From contig DEHT01000098.1 in the NCBI GenBank assembly GCA_002352045.1, forward strand, positions 1 to 48,841: a DNA stretch of 48,841 nt, read 5' to 3'. This DNA is from Chitinophagaceae bacterium UBA2793. GTDB taxonomy: Bacteria; Bacteroidota; Bacteroidia; Chitinophagales; Chitinophagaceae. The notes beneath the pieces were generated by a model. The model was not told the origin of the DNA. It searched no databases and worked only from the letters and a program-made list of their open reading frames with translations. A program made the translations under genes and the position numbers. Positions 9,029 to 17,643 of this stretch are shown here, piece by piece; position 1 is the first letter of the stretch, and the number at the start of each line of letters is the position of its first letter.

Positions 9029-9976
9029 TTAGTTCATCATTAATACGTTTACACTTCTTTGCAAAATATTAAATGCAATTTCTGCCATTAGGTTTTCTTT
9101 ATCTAAAGTAGGATTCACTTCAGTAATTTCAAAACAACAAATTTTTCTGTTTTGCATAAACTTACTAATTAAATCTTCGGCTTCTCTTTCTCTTAACCCA
9201 TTGCTAACCGGCGTGCCGGTACCTTTTGATATTGAGGAGTCGAGACTATCTACATCGAAGCTTACATAAATGTCGGTACAGTCGCTTAGGTAACGCAATA
9301 CTTTTCTGCTTACATTCTCTGCACCTATTCTACGCACTTCCGAAGTGGTGATTACTTTTATGCCATGTTTTTCAATCAATGCTTTTTCTTCTTTTTCATA
9401 ATCTCTTAGCGAAATAAAAACTACGTCTTCGGGCATCACCATTTGATTTACTTTACCAAGTTTTTTTAACTGCTCCCATTGTTTTGCTGTTTTTTCATCC
9501 AACTCATGTATAGATGCTTCGGCATTATCTTCGGCAATGGCGGCAGCCAAAGGCATACCATGCATATTGCCTGATGGGGTAGTGTAAGGGGTATGCATAT
9601 CTGCATGAGCATCTATCCAAATTACGCCCAGCTTGCTTTTGGGCTTTGCTTGTTTAATGCCGGCAATGGTTCCTAAGGCATTGCTGTGATCGCCACTAAG
9701 AACTACCGGAAAAAAATTCCCTTTTATACAATCGTACACCGACTTACTTATTTTTTCAGTCATATTTATTACCCCGTGTATGCGCTTGGCATAAGGCGAT
9801 TGTATAGGTTCAAACAATAAATCGTTGGGAGCATCAATTTTTTCAGAAGGGAAGTGAACAAAAAAATTGCTCATAAAGTCTAAGGCGGCAATCTTAATAG
9901 CATCCACGCCCATGCTGGCACCACGGGTACCGGCTCCTATTTCGGATGGCGCTTCAATCAATTTTATATTTTTCAT
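9029..9976 (-). CDS. Arginase/agmatinase-family (ureohydrolase) enzyme
   Basis: A 315-residue binuclear manganese hydrolase. The metal ligands are visible: SGDHSNALG (His, about residue 98), WIDAHADMHTP (Asp-His-Asp, about 121-125) and SFDVDSLDSS (Asp-Asp, about 228-232). EVNPTLD near the end is the conserved ExNP motif, and TPVSNGLRERE is arginase-like. The start IKLIEAPSEIGAGTRGASMG resembles arginases more than agmatinases. The likely reaction is arginine to ornithine plus urea, but formiminoglutamase or guanidino hydrolases share the fold. The ATG at 9976 is chosen over a TTG at 9985. Confidence 0.88.
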   Translation of the reverse strand: MKNIKLIEAPSEIGAGTRGASMGVDAIKIAALDFMSNFFVHFPSEKIDAPNDLLFEPIQSPYAKRIHGVINMTEKISKSVYDCIKGNFFPVVLSGDHSNALGTIAGIKQAKPKSKLGVIWIDAHADMHTPYTTPSGNMHGMPLAAAIAEDNAEASIHELDEKTAKQWEQLKKLGKVNQMVMPEDVVFISLRDYEKEEKALIEKHGIKVITTSEVRRIGAENVSRKVLRYLSDCTDIYVSFDVDSLDSSISKGTGTPVSNGLREREAEDLISKFMQNRKICCFEITEVNPTLDKENLMAEIAFNILQRSVNVLMMN

Positions 9977-9994
9977 ATATGGCAAATGTACAGC

Positions 9995-10696
9995 TTAGCT
10001 TTTAAACGGTTTTTTCCCTCTTAAACTACCTGTGGTTTCTAATATTTTAAAACGGGTGAACATATCTTCACTATACCAGTTTTGTTTTCTTGTTTTTGTA
10101 ATAACTTCTGCATGTTCTTTATTGGCATACGCAAAAGATTTCATTGCTTCTTTACTGCTCCAAACACTAAAAGTAGCTTGCTTTATCCAGGGAACTTCTC
10201 CAATGCCCAATGATAATTCGATGGAAGGAAATTTTTTCATTTGTGCAGATACCGGAGCCACATGTTGCCAAAAATATTTTAGTTTTTTCCAGCGTATGGT
10301 AGCACGAGTGAGCACAGCTATTCTCCCTTCATAATTTGTTTGCCGGGGCAGGTTTCCAAATACTGGGCTGCCATCCCAGGTTCCATGCCCTTCAATGGGT
10401 TCTAAAAATAGGGTAAAAGTTTCGCAGCCAAATAACTTATACCAGTTATGAATAAACGAACCAAATAAATGCAAGGGTTCATTCGGCAATGTTCCATTTT
10501 TTGAAACCAGTAATAATGCCCATTGCTGAAGGTCGGGGGTTTTATCAAAACTTCCGTTTTTGCCCGAACCCATTAATTTGTAGAAACTAATTTTTTTGTT
10601 CAGCCACAAGGGAAAATGATGTAAGGCCATTGCCAATATGGCAAATGGAATTAACCACTTTTTATATCTAATGACTGTAAGTGAAACCTTTGGCAT
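9995..10696 (-). CDS. Spheroidene monooxygenase (CrtA)-like protein
   Basis: A 233-residue protein matching the CrtA-like family in its conserved half: LSLGIGEVPWIKQATFSVWSS, then AMKSFAYANKEHAEVITKTRKQNWYSEDMFTRF near the C-terminus. CrtA is a heme-containing carotenoid oxygenase in phototrophs. Homologues are widespread in bacteria without that pathway and are uncharacterised. No carotenoid gene is nearby, so I do not assign the CrtA reaction. The N-terminus has a hydrophobic segment (WLIPFAILAMALHHFPLWL) that may be buried or membrane-associated. The start is ATG at 10696 rather than TTG at 10705. It lies 18 bases upstream of the arginase-family gene. Confidence 0.78.
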   Translation of the reverse strand: MPKVSLTVIRYKKWLIPFAILAMALHHFPLWLNKKISFYKLMGSGKNGSFDKTPDLQQWALLLVSKNGTLPNEPLHLFGSFIHNWYKLFGCETFTLFLEPIEGHGTWDGSPVFGNLPRQTNYEGRIAVLTRATIRWKKLKYFWQHVAPVSAQMKKFPSIELSLGIGEVPWIKQATFSVWSSKEAMKSFAYANKEHAEVITKTRKQNWYSEDMFTRFKILETTGSLRGKKPFKS

Positions 10697-10745
10697 GTAT
10701 TGCAATATACTATTTGTACCGAAGTATATTTTTGCATTTTATAGG

Positions 10746-10774
10746 AAAAAAAAAAGGCTACCTAAAGGGCAGCC
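10746..10774 (-). terminator. Terminator after ndk
   Basis: On the minus strand GGCTGCC-CTTTA-GGTAGCC folds into a 7-bp stem with one G-T pair and is followed by an unbroken T tract. It ends the ndk message 25 bases after its stop. Confidence 0.85.
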
Positions 10775-10798
10775 ATTTATTAAAAATTCAAATATTCT

Positions 10799-11215
10799 TT
10801 AGAATTGTTCTAATCCACTAAAAAAGAAAGCGCCTTCAATAGCTGCGTTTGCGTCGCTATCGCTGCCATGCGCTGCATTTTCTCCTATGGAAGTAGCATA
10901 TTTTTTACGGATAGTACCTTCGGCAGCTTCAGCCGGATTGGTAGCACCAATTAATTTTCTAAAATCTTCCACTGCATTGTCTTTTTCTAAGATAGCGGCG
11001 GTAATGGGCCCACGGCTCATAAACTCCACTAATTCGCCATAGAAAGGGCGTTCTTTATGTACTGCATAAAATTCACCCGCTTTTTGTGAACTTAATTGTG
11101 TTGTTTTCATAGCCACTATTCTAAATCCTGCAGCATTTATCATTGCTAATATAGCACCGGTATGCCCGTTTTGAGTAGCGTCCGGCTTAATCATGGTAAA
11201 AGTTCTATTACTCAT
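10799..11215 (-). CDS. ndk: Nucleoside diphosphate kinase
   Basis: A 138-residue cytosolic enzyme that transfers the gamma phosphate of ATP to nucleoside diphosphates through a phosphohistidine. It opens with NRTFTMIKPDA. The catalytic block is near 115-120 as ENAAHGSDSDANA (usual form NxxHGSDS, with the phosphorylated His). GPITAAILEKDNAV is also typical. The length is normal for the family. The ATG at 11215 gives the canonical N-terminus; seven extra upstream codons would overlap the promoter side. A good -7 box lies 18 bases upstream and a strong terminator follows. Confidence 0.97.
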   Translation of the reverse strand: MSNRTFTMIKPDATQNGHTGAILAMINAAGFRIVAMKTTQLSSQKAGEFYAVHKERPFYGELVEFMSRGPITAAILEKDNAVEDFRKLIGATNPAEAAEGTIRKKYATSIGENAAHGSDSDANAAIEGAFFFSGLEQF

Positions 11216-11233
11216 TTTTTTATTTTTGAGGCG

Positions 11234-11241
11234 CAAAGATA
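11234..11241 (-). promoter_or_regulatory. -7 box of ndk
   Basis: TATCTTTG on the minus strand is an exact match to TAnnTTTG, the Bacteroidota -7 element, placed 18 bases before the ndk start. No convincing -33 TTG is visible. Confidence 0.65.
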
Positions 11242-11305
11242 GGGGATTATTCTATAGTTGAAATTGGAAAGTAGAAAGTGAGGCAAATCAACAAAGAGTC
11301 ATTTG

Positions 11306-11370
11306 ATTCACCATTTACCATTAACAATTAGCCATTTTACATTTTCCATTATCCATTATCAATTATTATT
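11306..11370. repeat. Imperfect CCATTA-type short tandem repeat
   Basis: The stretch consists of seven to nine imperfect 6-8 base units such as CCATTTA, CCATTAA, CAATTAG, CCATTTTA and TCCATTA. It fills the space between the divergent ndk and nrnA promoters. It is low-complexity and probably a slippage-prone simple repeat. Confidence 0.5.
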
Positions 11371-11374
11371 TCCC

Positions 11375-11382
11375 TACTTTTG
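11375..11382 (+). promoter_or_regulatory. -7 box of nrnA
   Basis: TACTTTTG matches TAnnTTTG exactly and ends 11 bases before the nrnA ATG, which predicts a very short or nearly absent leader. Confidence 0.6.
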
Positions 11383-11393
11383 CGGCCGTTATT

Positions 11394-12413
11394 ATGCAGG
11401 CAATAGAAGGAATTTATAGCAGTCTTACACATCCAAAAAAAGTGGTAATTACCATGCATCAAAAGCCGGATGGCGATGCCATGGGATCTTCACTTGGATT
11501 ATATCATTTTTTAATGCAACTCGGCCATACCGTGCAGGTAATTTCGCCAACCAATTGGGCTTCTTTTTTAAATTGGATGCCTGCCTGCAACCTGGTAATT
11601 GATTTTGAAAAAAACAAAGAAAAGTGCGAACGCCTGATTAATGAAGCTGAATGGATTTTTTGCCTCGATTTTAATACACTTAGCCGCACCAAAAATATGG
11701 AAGCTGTTCTTTCTGCAGCAAAAGCCGAAAGAATATTGATTGATCATCATCAGCAGCCTCAAGCAGAAATGTTTGCTTACGGTATAAGTGATGTGAGTAA
11801 AAGTTCCACAGCCGAAATGGTTTATGATTTCATTATTGGCTCCTCACATGGAAACTTAATAAATACACAAGTATCAGAATGTATTTATGCCGGTGTAATG
11901 ACCGATACCGGTTCCTTTAGGTTTCCATCAACCACTGCCAATGTTCATAAGCTGGTAACATTTTTGAAAGAAAAAGGGCTTAATCACAGCAAAGTGCATG
12001 AAGCCATTTATGATAATTCTACTGAAAACAGGCTTCGTTTTATTGGCAATGTTTTGCTCAACCGGCTGCAAATATTTTACGAATACAATACTGCATTAAT
12101 CGCCATTCCGCAATCCGACCTTATTAAGTATGATATTAAAACCGGCGATACCGAAGGATTGGTAAATTACCCTTTAAGTATTGAAGGAATAAAGTTTGCC
12201 GCCATTATAATAGACAGGGGCGAAGAACGAAAAAGTTCTTTTAGAAGCAAAGGCGAATTTGATGTAAATAGTTTTGCCCGAAAATATTTCAACGGCGGCG
12301 GGCATTTTAATGCAGCCGGTGGAAGCTCCACTCTTACGCTTGAGCAAAACGTAGAGCATTTTATTGAAGCTATGAAAGAAAATAAAGAAGCACTGGCTAC
12401 CTATCAATTTTAA
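11394..12413 (+). CDS. nrnA: DHH/DHHA1 phosphoesterase, NrnA-like nanoRNase/pAp phosphatase
   Basis: A 339-residue two-domain protein. The DHH domain has HQKPDGDAMGSSLGL (about 22-36), CLDFNT, the signature LIDHHQQP (about 115-122) and VMTDTGSFRFP; these bind two Mn2+ ions. The C-terminal DHHA1 domain ends with the nucleotide-binding GGGHFNAAGG (about 300-309). The order and length match bifunctional oligoribonuclease/pAp phosphatases, which degrade two- to five-base RNA fragments and dephosphorylate adenosine 3',5'-bisphosphate. The FKBP gene starts 25 bases downstream and may be cotranscribed. Confidence 0.9.
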   Translation: MQAIEGIYSSLTHPKKVVITMHQKPDGDAMGSSLGLYHFLMQLGHTVQVISPTNWASFLNWMPACNLVIDFEKNKEKCERLINEAEWIFCLDFNTLSRTKNMEAVLSAAKAERILIDHHQQPQAEMFAYGISDVSKSSTAEMVYDFIIGSSHGNLINTQVSECIYAGVMTDTGSFRFPSTTANVHKLVTFLKEKGLNHSKVHEAIYDNSTENRLRFIGNVLLNRLQIFYEYNTALIAIPQSDLIKYDIKTGDTEGLVNYPLSIEGIKFAAIIIDRGEERKSSFRSKGEFDVNSFARKYFNGGGHFNAAGGSSTLTLEQNVEHFIEAMKENKEALATYQF

Positions 12414-12438
12414 AAATTAAAACAGCATAAAAAAACAA

Positions 12439-13485
12439 ATGAAAAAAATTTCGTTGATTGCGTTAATCGCAATAGTCGCTTTAAGTGCCTGCCAGCAGTC
12501 GTTTAAAAAAGGACAAAAAGGGATAGAATATAAATTGATTGCATCCGGTTCAGGAGAAAAAATTAAACATGGGGAGTACATGCAGCTTTCCCTTGGTCAA
12601 TATTATAACAATGGGAAGATTGACTCTTTATTAAGCGATAGTCGCACCAATGGACAGGGCGACCTGATAGATATTTTTGATACCATCAATATGCCTCCGG
12701 AACTTTCTGTGCTTATTAAGCAAATGAGAAAAGGCGATAGCCTTGTAATTAGGTCTTTAACCGACTCTGTTTATAAATCGAGTATGCAAGGAATACCGGA
12801 GCCTTTTAAAAAAGGTAGGTATATGGTTACTACCATTAAAATGGTTGAAATCTTTAAAACTGCAGCAGCAGCCGATAGTGGTAGGGTGAAGTCGATGGAA
12901 GTTGCTCAAAAAAGAATGATTGAGCAAGTGGCCGAAACCAGAAAAAAAGAAGACAAAGAACTTACCGAATACTTTAAGAAAAACAATATTACCGTTACAA
13001 AAGGTAAATTAGGTACTTATGTACAGGTAACACAGCCGGGTGCAGGGCCAAATGCCGATACCACTCAGTTTGCTGTGGTAAATTATACCGGTAAAACAAT
13101 GGCTGGTGAAGCCTTTGATTCAAATGTTGATCCGCAATTTCAACATGTAATGCCTTTATACGTAAACCTTACTAACGATAGAAGTGCAGGTGGTAATGTA
13201 ATTGATGGCTGGAGAGATGGCTTTGCACTTTTGAATAAAGGCGCTAAAGCAAAATTGTACATTCCTTCGGAACTGGCTTATGGCCCAATGGGCAACGGCC
13301 CCAAAATTGGCCCCAATACCATTTTGGTTTTTGATGTGGAAGTAACCGATTTTGTAAGCAAAGAAAATGCTGTGAAAGCAATGGCAGAATTGCAAAAAAA
13401 GATGCAGGAAGAACAAATGAGAATGCAGGATAGTATTATAAAAGCTAATAAAGCATTGCAGGCCGATACTGTAAAAGCAAAATAA
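12439..13485 (+). CDS. FKBP-type peptidyl-prolyl isomerase lipoprotein
   Basis: A 348-residue lipoprotein: MKKISLIALIAIVALSAC ends in a lipobox (LSAC). The C-terminal FKBP domain (about 205-300) is complete, with FAVVNYTGKTMAGEAFDSN, then VIDGWRDGFALLNKGAKAKLYIPSELAYG split by normal loops, and ILVFDVEVTDF. An N-terminal segment (about 30-135) has the outline of a second, degenerate FKBP fold: HGEYMQLSLGQYYNNGKIDSLL and MRKGDSLVIRSL, but no SxLAYG motif. A helical, charged linker joins them and a Met/Gln-rich helix ends the protein. It catalyses proline isomerisation during folding in the envelope. Confidence 0.9.
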   Translation: MKKISLIALIAIVALSACQQSFKKGQKGIEYKLIASGSGEKIKHGEYMQLSLGQYYNNGKIDSLLSDSRTNGQGDLIDIFDTINMPPELSVLIKQMRKGDSLVIRSLTDSVYKSSMQGIPEPFKKGRYMVTTIKMVEIFKTAAAADSGRVKSMEVAQKRMIEQVAETRKKEDKELTEYFKKNNITVTKGKLGTYVQVTQPGAGPNADTTQFAVVNYTGKTMAGEAFDSNVDPQFQHVMPLYVNLTNDRSAGGNVIDGWRDGFALLNKGAKAKLYIPSELAYGPMGNGPKIGPNTILVFDVEVTDFVSKENAVKAMAELQKKMQEEQMRMQDSIIKANKALQADTVKAK

Positions 13486-13505
13486 GTATTTTAAATAAAT
13501 AAGTT

Positions 13506-13537
13506 AAATAGGCTTTCTGTAAAAAGAAAGCCTATTT
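13506..13537. terminator. Bidirectional terminator between the FKBP gene and folP
   Basis: Perfect 13-bp stem (13506-13518 with 13525-13537) around GTAAAA, flanked by A/T runs on both sides. It serves both convergent genes and overlaps the folP stop codon by two bases. Confidence 0.85.
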
Positions 13538-14366
13538 AATTTTGAGTATATACTTCCATTATATCAAGCACCTGCTTTGCCTCTTTAACATCGTGTACCC
13601 TTAAAATATTTGCTGAATTTTGTATGGCCAATGTATTTAAAACGGTAGTGCCGTTTAATGCTTCGGCTGTCGAAATGTTTAAAAGTTTATGAATCATACT
13701 TTTCCTGGAAAGACCGGCCAATATGGGCTTCTCCAGCATTTTAAAAACAGAAAGATTTTTTAAAAGTGTATAGTTGTGAGCCATGGTTTTTCCAAAACCA
13801 AATCCCGGGTCAATTATTACATCATGAATGCCTGCCTCTTTACACACAGCAATTTTTTTGATAAAGTATTCCATTACTTCTTTGGTTACATCATTGTATT
13901 GTGGATTTTGCTGCATGGTAGCAGGAGTGCCCTGTATGTGCATACATATAAATGGAACTTTAAGTGAGGCCACCGTAGCAATCATTTGAGTATCCATATC
14001 TCCGCCACTAATATCATTTATAATGGAAGCTCCGGCATTAACCGCTTCCATTGCTACTTGGCTATAAAAACTATCAATTGAAATAATGGCGTTGGGCAAA
14101 CATTTATGTAAGGATTCAATTATCGGCAACACCCTGTCTATTTCTTCCTGTGCCGATATTTGAGTGCTATCGGGTCTTGTACTTTGCCCGCCTATATCAA
14201 TAATAGAAGCTCCATTGTTAATCATTTTTGCTGCTATATCTACAATGGCATCTTTACTTTTTAATAAATGTCCCTCATAAAAGGAATCGTTTGTAATATT
14301 TAAAATGCCCATTATTACAGGCTTTTCAAGAGATAATAATTTTCCTTTACAGTTGAGTGTATGCAT
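13536..14366 (-). CDS. folP: Dihydropteroate synthase
   Basis: A 276-residue TIM-barrel enzyme that joins p-aminobenzoate to 6-hydroxymethyl-7,8-dihydropterin pyrophosphate in folate synthesis. Family motifs are GILNITNDSFYEG (about 20-32), DIGGQSTRPDS (about 59-69), NDISGG, IIDPGFGFGKTMAHN (pterin site) and LAGLSRKSMI (Lys and Arg binding site), with RVHDVKE near the end. The first motif has Asn where TPDSF is usual (NITNDSF), a variant seen in Bacteroidota. The ATG at 14366 is well placed. It is divergent from the DUF1599 gene with 66 bases between. Confidence 0.95.
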   Translation of the reverse strand: MHTLNCKGKLLSLEKPVIMGILNITNDSFYEGHLLKSKDAIVDIAAKMINNGASIIDIGGQSTRPDSTQISAQEEIDRVLPIIESLHKCLPNAIISIDSFYSQVAMEAVNAGASIINDISGGDMDTQMIATVASLKVPFICMHIQGTPATMQQNPQYNDVTKEVMEYFIKKIAVCKEAGIHDVIIDPGFGFGKTMAHNYTLLKNLSVFKMLEKPILAGLSRKSMIHKLLNISTAEALNGTTVLNTLAIQNSANILRVHDVKEAKQVLDIMEVYTQN

Positions 14367-14381
14367 TTGCCGGATGAATTG

Positions 14382-14389
14382 TATTTTTG
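14382..14389 (+). promoter_or_regulatory. Candidate -7 box for the DUF1599-DoxX-permease operon
   Basis: TATTTTTG matches TAnnTTTG and lies 43 bases before the DUF1599 ATG, within the folP divergent spacer. No clear -33 element is visible. Confidence 0.45.
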
Positions 14390-14432
14390 AAGCAATACGA
14401 ATTTAGGGCAATATTTACGAGTAAAACAAAAT

Positions 14433-14981
14433 ATGAGCATTACTACCAATCAACAATACGATAAAGTGATTCACAATTGTAAAATCACTTTTATCAACAA
14501 GGCAAAAGACTATGGCACTTCCTGGAGAGTGTATAGAACCATTTCGGTTGCCGATCAAATATATATTAAGCTAAAACGCATAAGAACCATCCAGGAAAAA
14601 AAAGAACAAAAAATTGGCGACGATATTAAAAGCGAGTTTGAGGGTATTTTAAATTATTGTGTGATTGGTTTAATTCAATTGCAAATAAACAACGATGAGT
14701 TGGAACAATTGCCTACCGATGAAGTGGAAAACTATTACAACGCTATTATTGCAAAAGCAAATAAATTAATGCAGGATAAAAACCACGACTATGGCGAAGC
14801 CTGGCGTGAAATGAGCCAGCAAAGTTTTGTAGATCTTTCTTTAGCCAAAATTTTACGCATCAAACAAATTATAGCCAACCAGGGAAAAACCATTGCCAGC
14901 GAAGGAGTAGATGCCAACTTTTACGATATGCTCAATTATGCAGTATTTGCTTTGATATTAATAGATGAAGGAAAACATTAA
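14433..14981 (+). CDS. DUF1599 protein with an internal duplication
   Basis: A 182-residue cytosolic protein of the DUF1599 family, whose role is not known to me from experiment. Two homologous halves are visible. The first has FINKAKDYGTSWRVYR and later GILNYCVIGLIQLQ. The second has LMQDKNHDYGEAWREMS and MLNYAVFALILID. The shared words are DYGxxWR and LNYxVxxLI. The spacing between them is similar in both halves, so the protein is a tandem duplication of one helical unit of about 75 residues. The DoxX gene overlaps or follows its 3' end closely, indicating cotranscription. Confidence 0.87.
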   Translation: MSITTNQQYDKVIHNCKITFINKAKDYGTSWRVYRTISVADQIYIKLKRIRTIQEKKEQKIGDDIKSEFEGILNYCVIGLIQLQINNDELEQLPTDEVENYYNAIIAKANKLMQDKNHDYGEAWREMSQQSFVDLSLAKILRIKQIIANQGKTIASEGVDANFYDMLNYAVFALILIDEGKH

Positions 14982-14991
14982 AAGTAACCAC

Positions 14992-16107
14992 ATGAAATTA
15001 CCAGTAACAATTGCAAGAATATTAACCGGGTCATTATTTATTTTTTCGGGTTTGGTAAAAGCCATTGATCCCCGTGGGCTTGCATACAAGATGCAGGAAT
15101 TTTTTGAAGCATGGTCACATTCGGGCTTTCTTCCCAATTTAATGGCTACGTTGGGCGATTATGCATTGAGTTTTTCGGTTACAATAATTACGCTTGAAGT
15201 AGTGGTGGGTGTGGCTCTGCTGTTGGGTTGGCAAAAAAAAATTACCACCCGACTTCTTTTTTTATTGATACTGTTTTTTACGTTCCTCACTGCTTACGTT
15301 TTATTTAGTGGAAAAATAAGGGCCTGTGGTTGTTTTGGAGATTGTATTCCCATTACACCCATTCAAACCTTTACAAAAGATATTATCCTGTTGCTGCTAT
15401 CGCTTTTGTTGCTATGGAAAATCGAGTACATCCAACCCATTCAATCCACAAAAACTGCAGGAGTACTGGTGCTGCTATCGGCTTTGGCCACCGTAATGCT
15501 GCAATGGTATGTACAAAGGTATTTGCCCATTGTAGATTGCCTGCCTTACAAACCGGGAAACGATATTTTATCCTTGAGAAAAATGCCGGCAAATGCCGTA
15601 CCTGATAAATACGAAATGACATTTGTGTATAAAAAAGGAGCAGAGCAAAAAGAGTTTAGAATGGATGCATTACCCGACAGCAGTTGGGAGTTTGTGGACA
15701 GGAAACAGGTGTTAGTGGAAAAAGGAAAAAACAATGTACCGGTTATTACCGATTTTGTTTTAACCACAGCTTCTGGAAACGATACCACGGAAGCAATCCT
15801 TTCGCAAAAAAAGCAGTATTATATTTTGTTTGTTAAAGATGTAAAAGGTGTGCCACAAAATTTTACGGCCGATAAAGAAATGCTACAGGCTTTTTCAAAG
15901 GCGTCAATTCCTTACTACATTGTTTCGGCACAAGCTGAATTAGCTGCTGCCCGATATACAGCTTTGCCTTCAATTAATATTTTAGCATGTGATGCCACCA
16001 CCATAAAAACGGCGGCAAGAGCCGATATGGTTTTGTACAAAATGAGTGGTCCGGTTATTCAACAAAAATGGGGCTGGGCTAGCTTTAAAAATGTTTCAAT
16101 CAATTAA
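14992..16107 (+). CDS. DoxX-type membrane protein of the BT_3928 kind
   Basis: A 371-residue protein. The first 180 residues form a DoxX-like four- to five-helix membrane domain: ARILTGSLFIFSGLVKAIDPRGLAYKM, split by loops, with ACGCFGDCIP (a three-Cys motif, about 109-118) at the membrane face as in MauE/DoxX relatives. The rest is a soluble thioredoxin-like domain without a CxxC pair. Such proteins are linked to thiol redox and membrane quinone chemistry, but this member's role is inferred only. An upstream ATG at 14965 lies inside the DUF1599 gene; the ATG at 14992 gives the natural membrane start and is preferred. Confidence 0.82.
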   Translation: MKLPVTIARILTGSLFIFSGLVKAIDPRGLAYKMQEFFEAWSHSGFLPNLMATLGDYALSFSVTIITLEVVVGVALLLGWQKKITTRLLFLLILFFTFLTAYVLFSGKIRACGCFGDCIPITPIQTFTKDIILLLLSLLLLWKIEYIQPIQSTKTAGVLVLLSALATVMLQWYVQRYLPIVDCLPYKPGNDILSLRKMPANAVPDKYEMTFVYKKGAEQKEFRMDALPDSSWEFVDRKQVLVEKGKNNVPVITDFVLTTASGNDTTEAILSQKKQYYILFVKDVKGVPQNFTADKEMLQAFSKASIPYYIVSAQAELAAARYTALPSINILACDATTIKTAARADMVLYKMSGPVIQQKWGWASFKNVSIN

Positions 16108-16122
16108 AATCACTACTGCACC

Positions 16123-17172
16123 TTGCGCTACATTCTAAAAAAAATATTGTATGCTTTACTGGTAATGCTGGGTGTTGCCATGCTGGTGTTTGCAATGTTT
16201 CAGGGATTTGGCGACCCGGCAAGAATGATAGTTGGGCAAACAGGCGATAAAAAAACGATGGATAATATTCGCCGTGACTTAAATTTAGATAAGCCCAAAT
16301 GGAAACAGTTTTTACTTTATCTAAACGATGTGTCGCCATTAGCCTTGCACAACAAGGAAGAAATTGCACATAAAGAATTGAAAGGTTTTTTTATTGGAAG
16401 CGAAAACAAACAATTAGCAATAAAGTTACCTTACCTGGGTAGAAGTTATCAAACCAAAAAATCTACGCTTAGTGTATTGGCCGAAGCATTGCCGGGTACA
16501 TTTGTTTTAGCCATTACAGCAATGGCATTTGCCTGCATCATTGGTATTTTTTTAGGAGTACTGGCAGCAGTGTATAAAGATACCTGGATTGATAATACGG
16601 CAGTGTTCAGCAGCATTGCTGGTATATCGGCGCCATCTTTTTTTATGGCTATATTAAGCGCATACTTTTTTGGCATTGTGCTACACTCCTATACCGGTTT
16701 AAATCTTACCGGAAGTTTGTTTGAAATTAATGAAGTAACCGGGGAAAAATATTTATCCATTAAAAATTTGATACTGCCTGCATTCACACTGGGCATAAGG
16801 CCATTGGCAATGATTGTACAACTTACACGCAGCTCCATGCTGGATACCTTGTCGCAGGATTATATTCGCACTGCCTACGCAAAAGGCTTATCCAAAAGAA
16901 GGGTAGTATTTAAACATGCTTTACGAAATGCATTGAACCCGGTTATAACTGCTATAACCGGATGGTTTGCCGAATTATTGGCGGGCTCGTTTTTTATAGA
17001 GTATATTTTTGGATGGAAAGGTATTGGAAAAATTACGGTAGATGCATTGGAAAAATTAGATTATCCCGTGGTAATGGGCGCCGTATTGTTAAGTGCCGTA
17101 ATTTTTGTACTCATCAATATTTTTTCGGATATGCTATACCGGTTGGTTGATCCCAGGGTGAGGGTAGAGTGA
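16123..17172 (+). CDS. ABC transporter permease, DppB/OppB type
   Basis: A 349-residue inner-membrane permease. It opens with RYILKKILYALLVMLGVAMLVFAMFQ, the family start, followed by GDPARMIVGQTGDKK. The ABC-binding loop is TAYAKGLSKRRVVFKHALRNALNP (EAA-like, about 250-270), and GSFFIEYIFGWKGIGK is also characteristic. An extra segment of about 60 residues (about 65-125) separates helix 1 from helix 2. No ATG precedes the conserved N-terminus, so the start is TTG at 16123. The second permease, the ATPases and the binding protein of a normal peptide/nickel importer are not adjacent. Confidence 0.88.
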   Translation: MRYILKKILYALLVMLGVAMLVFAMFQGFGDPARMIVGQTGDKKTMDNIRRDLNLDKPKWKQFLLYLNDVSPLALHNKEEIAHKELKGFFIGSENKQLAIKLPYLGRSYQTKKSTLSVLAEALPGTFVLAITAMAFACIIGIFLGVLAAVYKDTWIDNTAVFSSIAGISAPSFFMAILSAYFFGIVLHSYTGLNLTGSLFEINEVTGEKYLSIKNLILPAFTLGIRPLAMIVQLTRSSMLDTLSQDYIRTAYAKGLSKRRVVFKHALRNALNPVITAITGWFAELLAGSFFIEYIFGWKGIGKITVDALEKLDYPVVMGAVLLSAVIFVLINIFSDMLYRLVDPRVRVE

Positions 17173-17409
17173 GGAACGATGGATTGCTCTAACAATATTT
17201 CTACACTACTTTTTTGACACATTTTTTGCTTTTGGCCAACGGCAAATTAAGCAACCTTTAATTGTATAGATACGCCTTGCTCTTTTTGTAAGCCTGCATA
17301 TCTAAGCCATTGTAATTAGACTTAGCTCTCTAAAACATTCAAAACCTATTGGCATTACAGATGTGATTCTAACTTTTGCTAAAGAAATAGATCACTCTAA
17401 AAATTACTT

Positions 17410-17619
17410 TCAACATTTGCAACTGTCTGCTTCGTTTTTTACACCCAATTTTTTCAGTACCTGGTGCAGCAGACACCAATTGGTAATTGAATTTTGTAAA
17501 AGGTTTACACCAACAAACGCTGCCATCCAAAGCCAGTTGTTATTTCCGGTAAAATAGGTGAGGAGCAGGCTGGATAAAATCAATATCCCGGCAAATGCAT
17601 GAGCTATTCTGTTGTACAT
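17410..17619 (-). CDS. DUF2892 small membrane protein
   Basis: A 69-residue protein with two membrane helices (IAHAFAGILILSSLLLTYF and WMAAFVGVNLLQNSITNW). It matches DUF2892 (YgaP C-terminal-like) proteins: RxxAGxxxLxSLLLxYF, VGxNLLQxxxTxWCLLxxxLKKLGV. Cys residues occur in NWCLL and at the C-terminal SCKC. It is the last gene of the RND efflux operon, 24 bases after the preceding gene. Related small proteins often sit with rhodanese or efflux genes; a redox or metal role is inference. Confidence 0.8.
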   Translation of the reverse strand: MYNRIAHAFAGILILSSLLLTYFTGNNNWLWMAAFVGVNLLQNSITNWCLLHQVLKKLGVKNEADSCKC

Positions 17620-17643
17620 GATAAAATGATTTATTTTTTAAAC

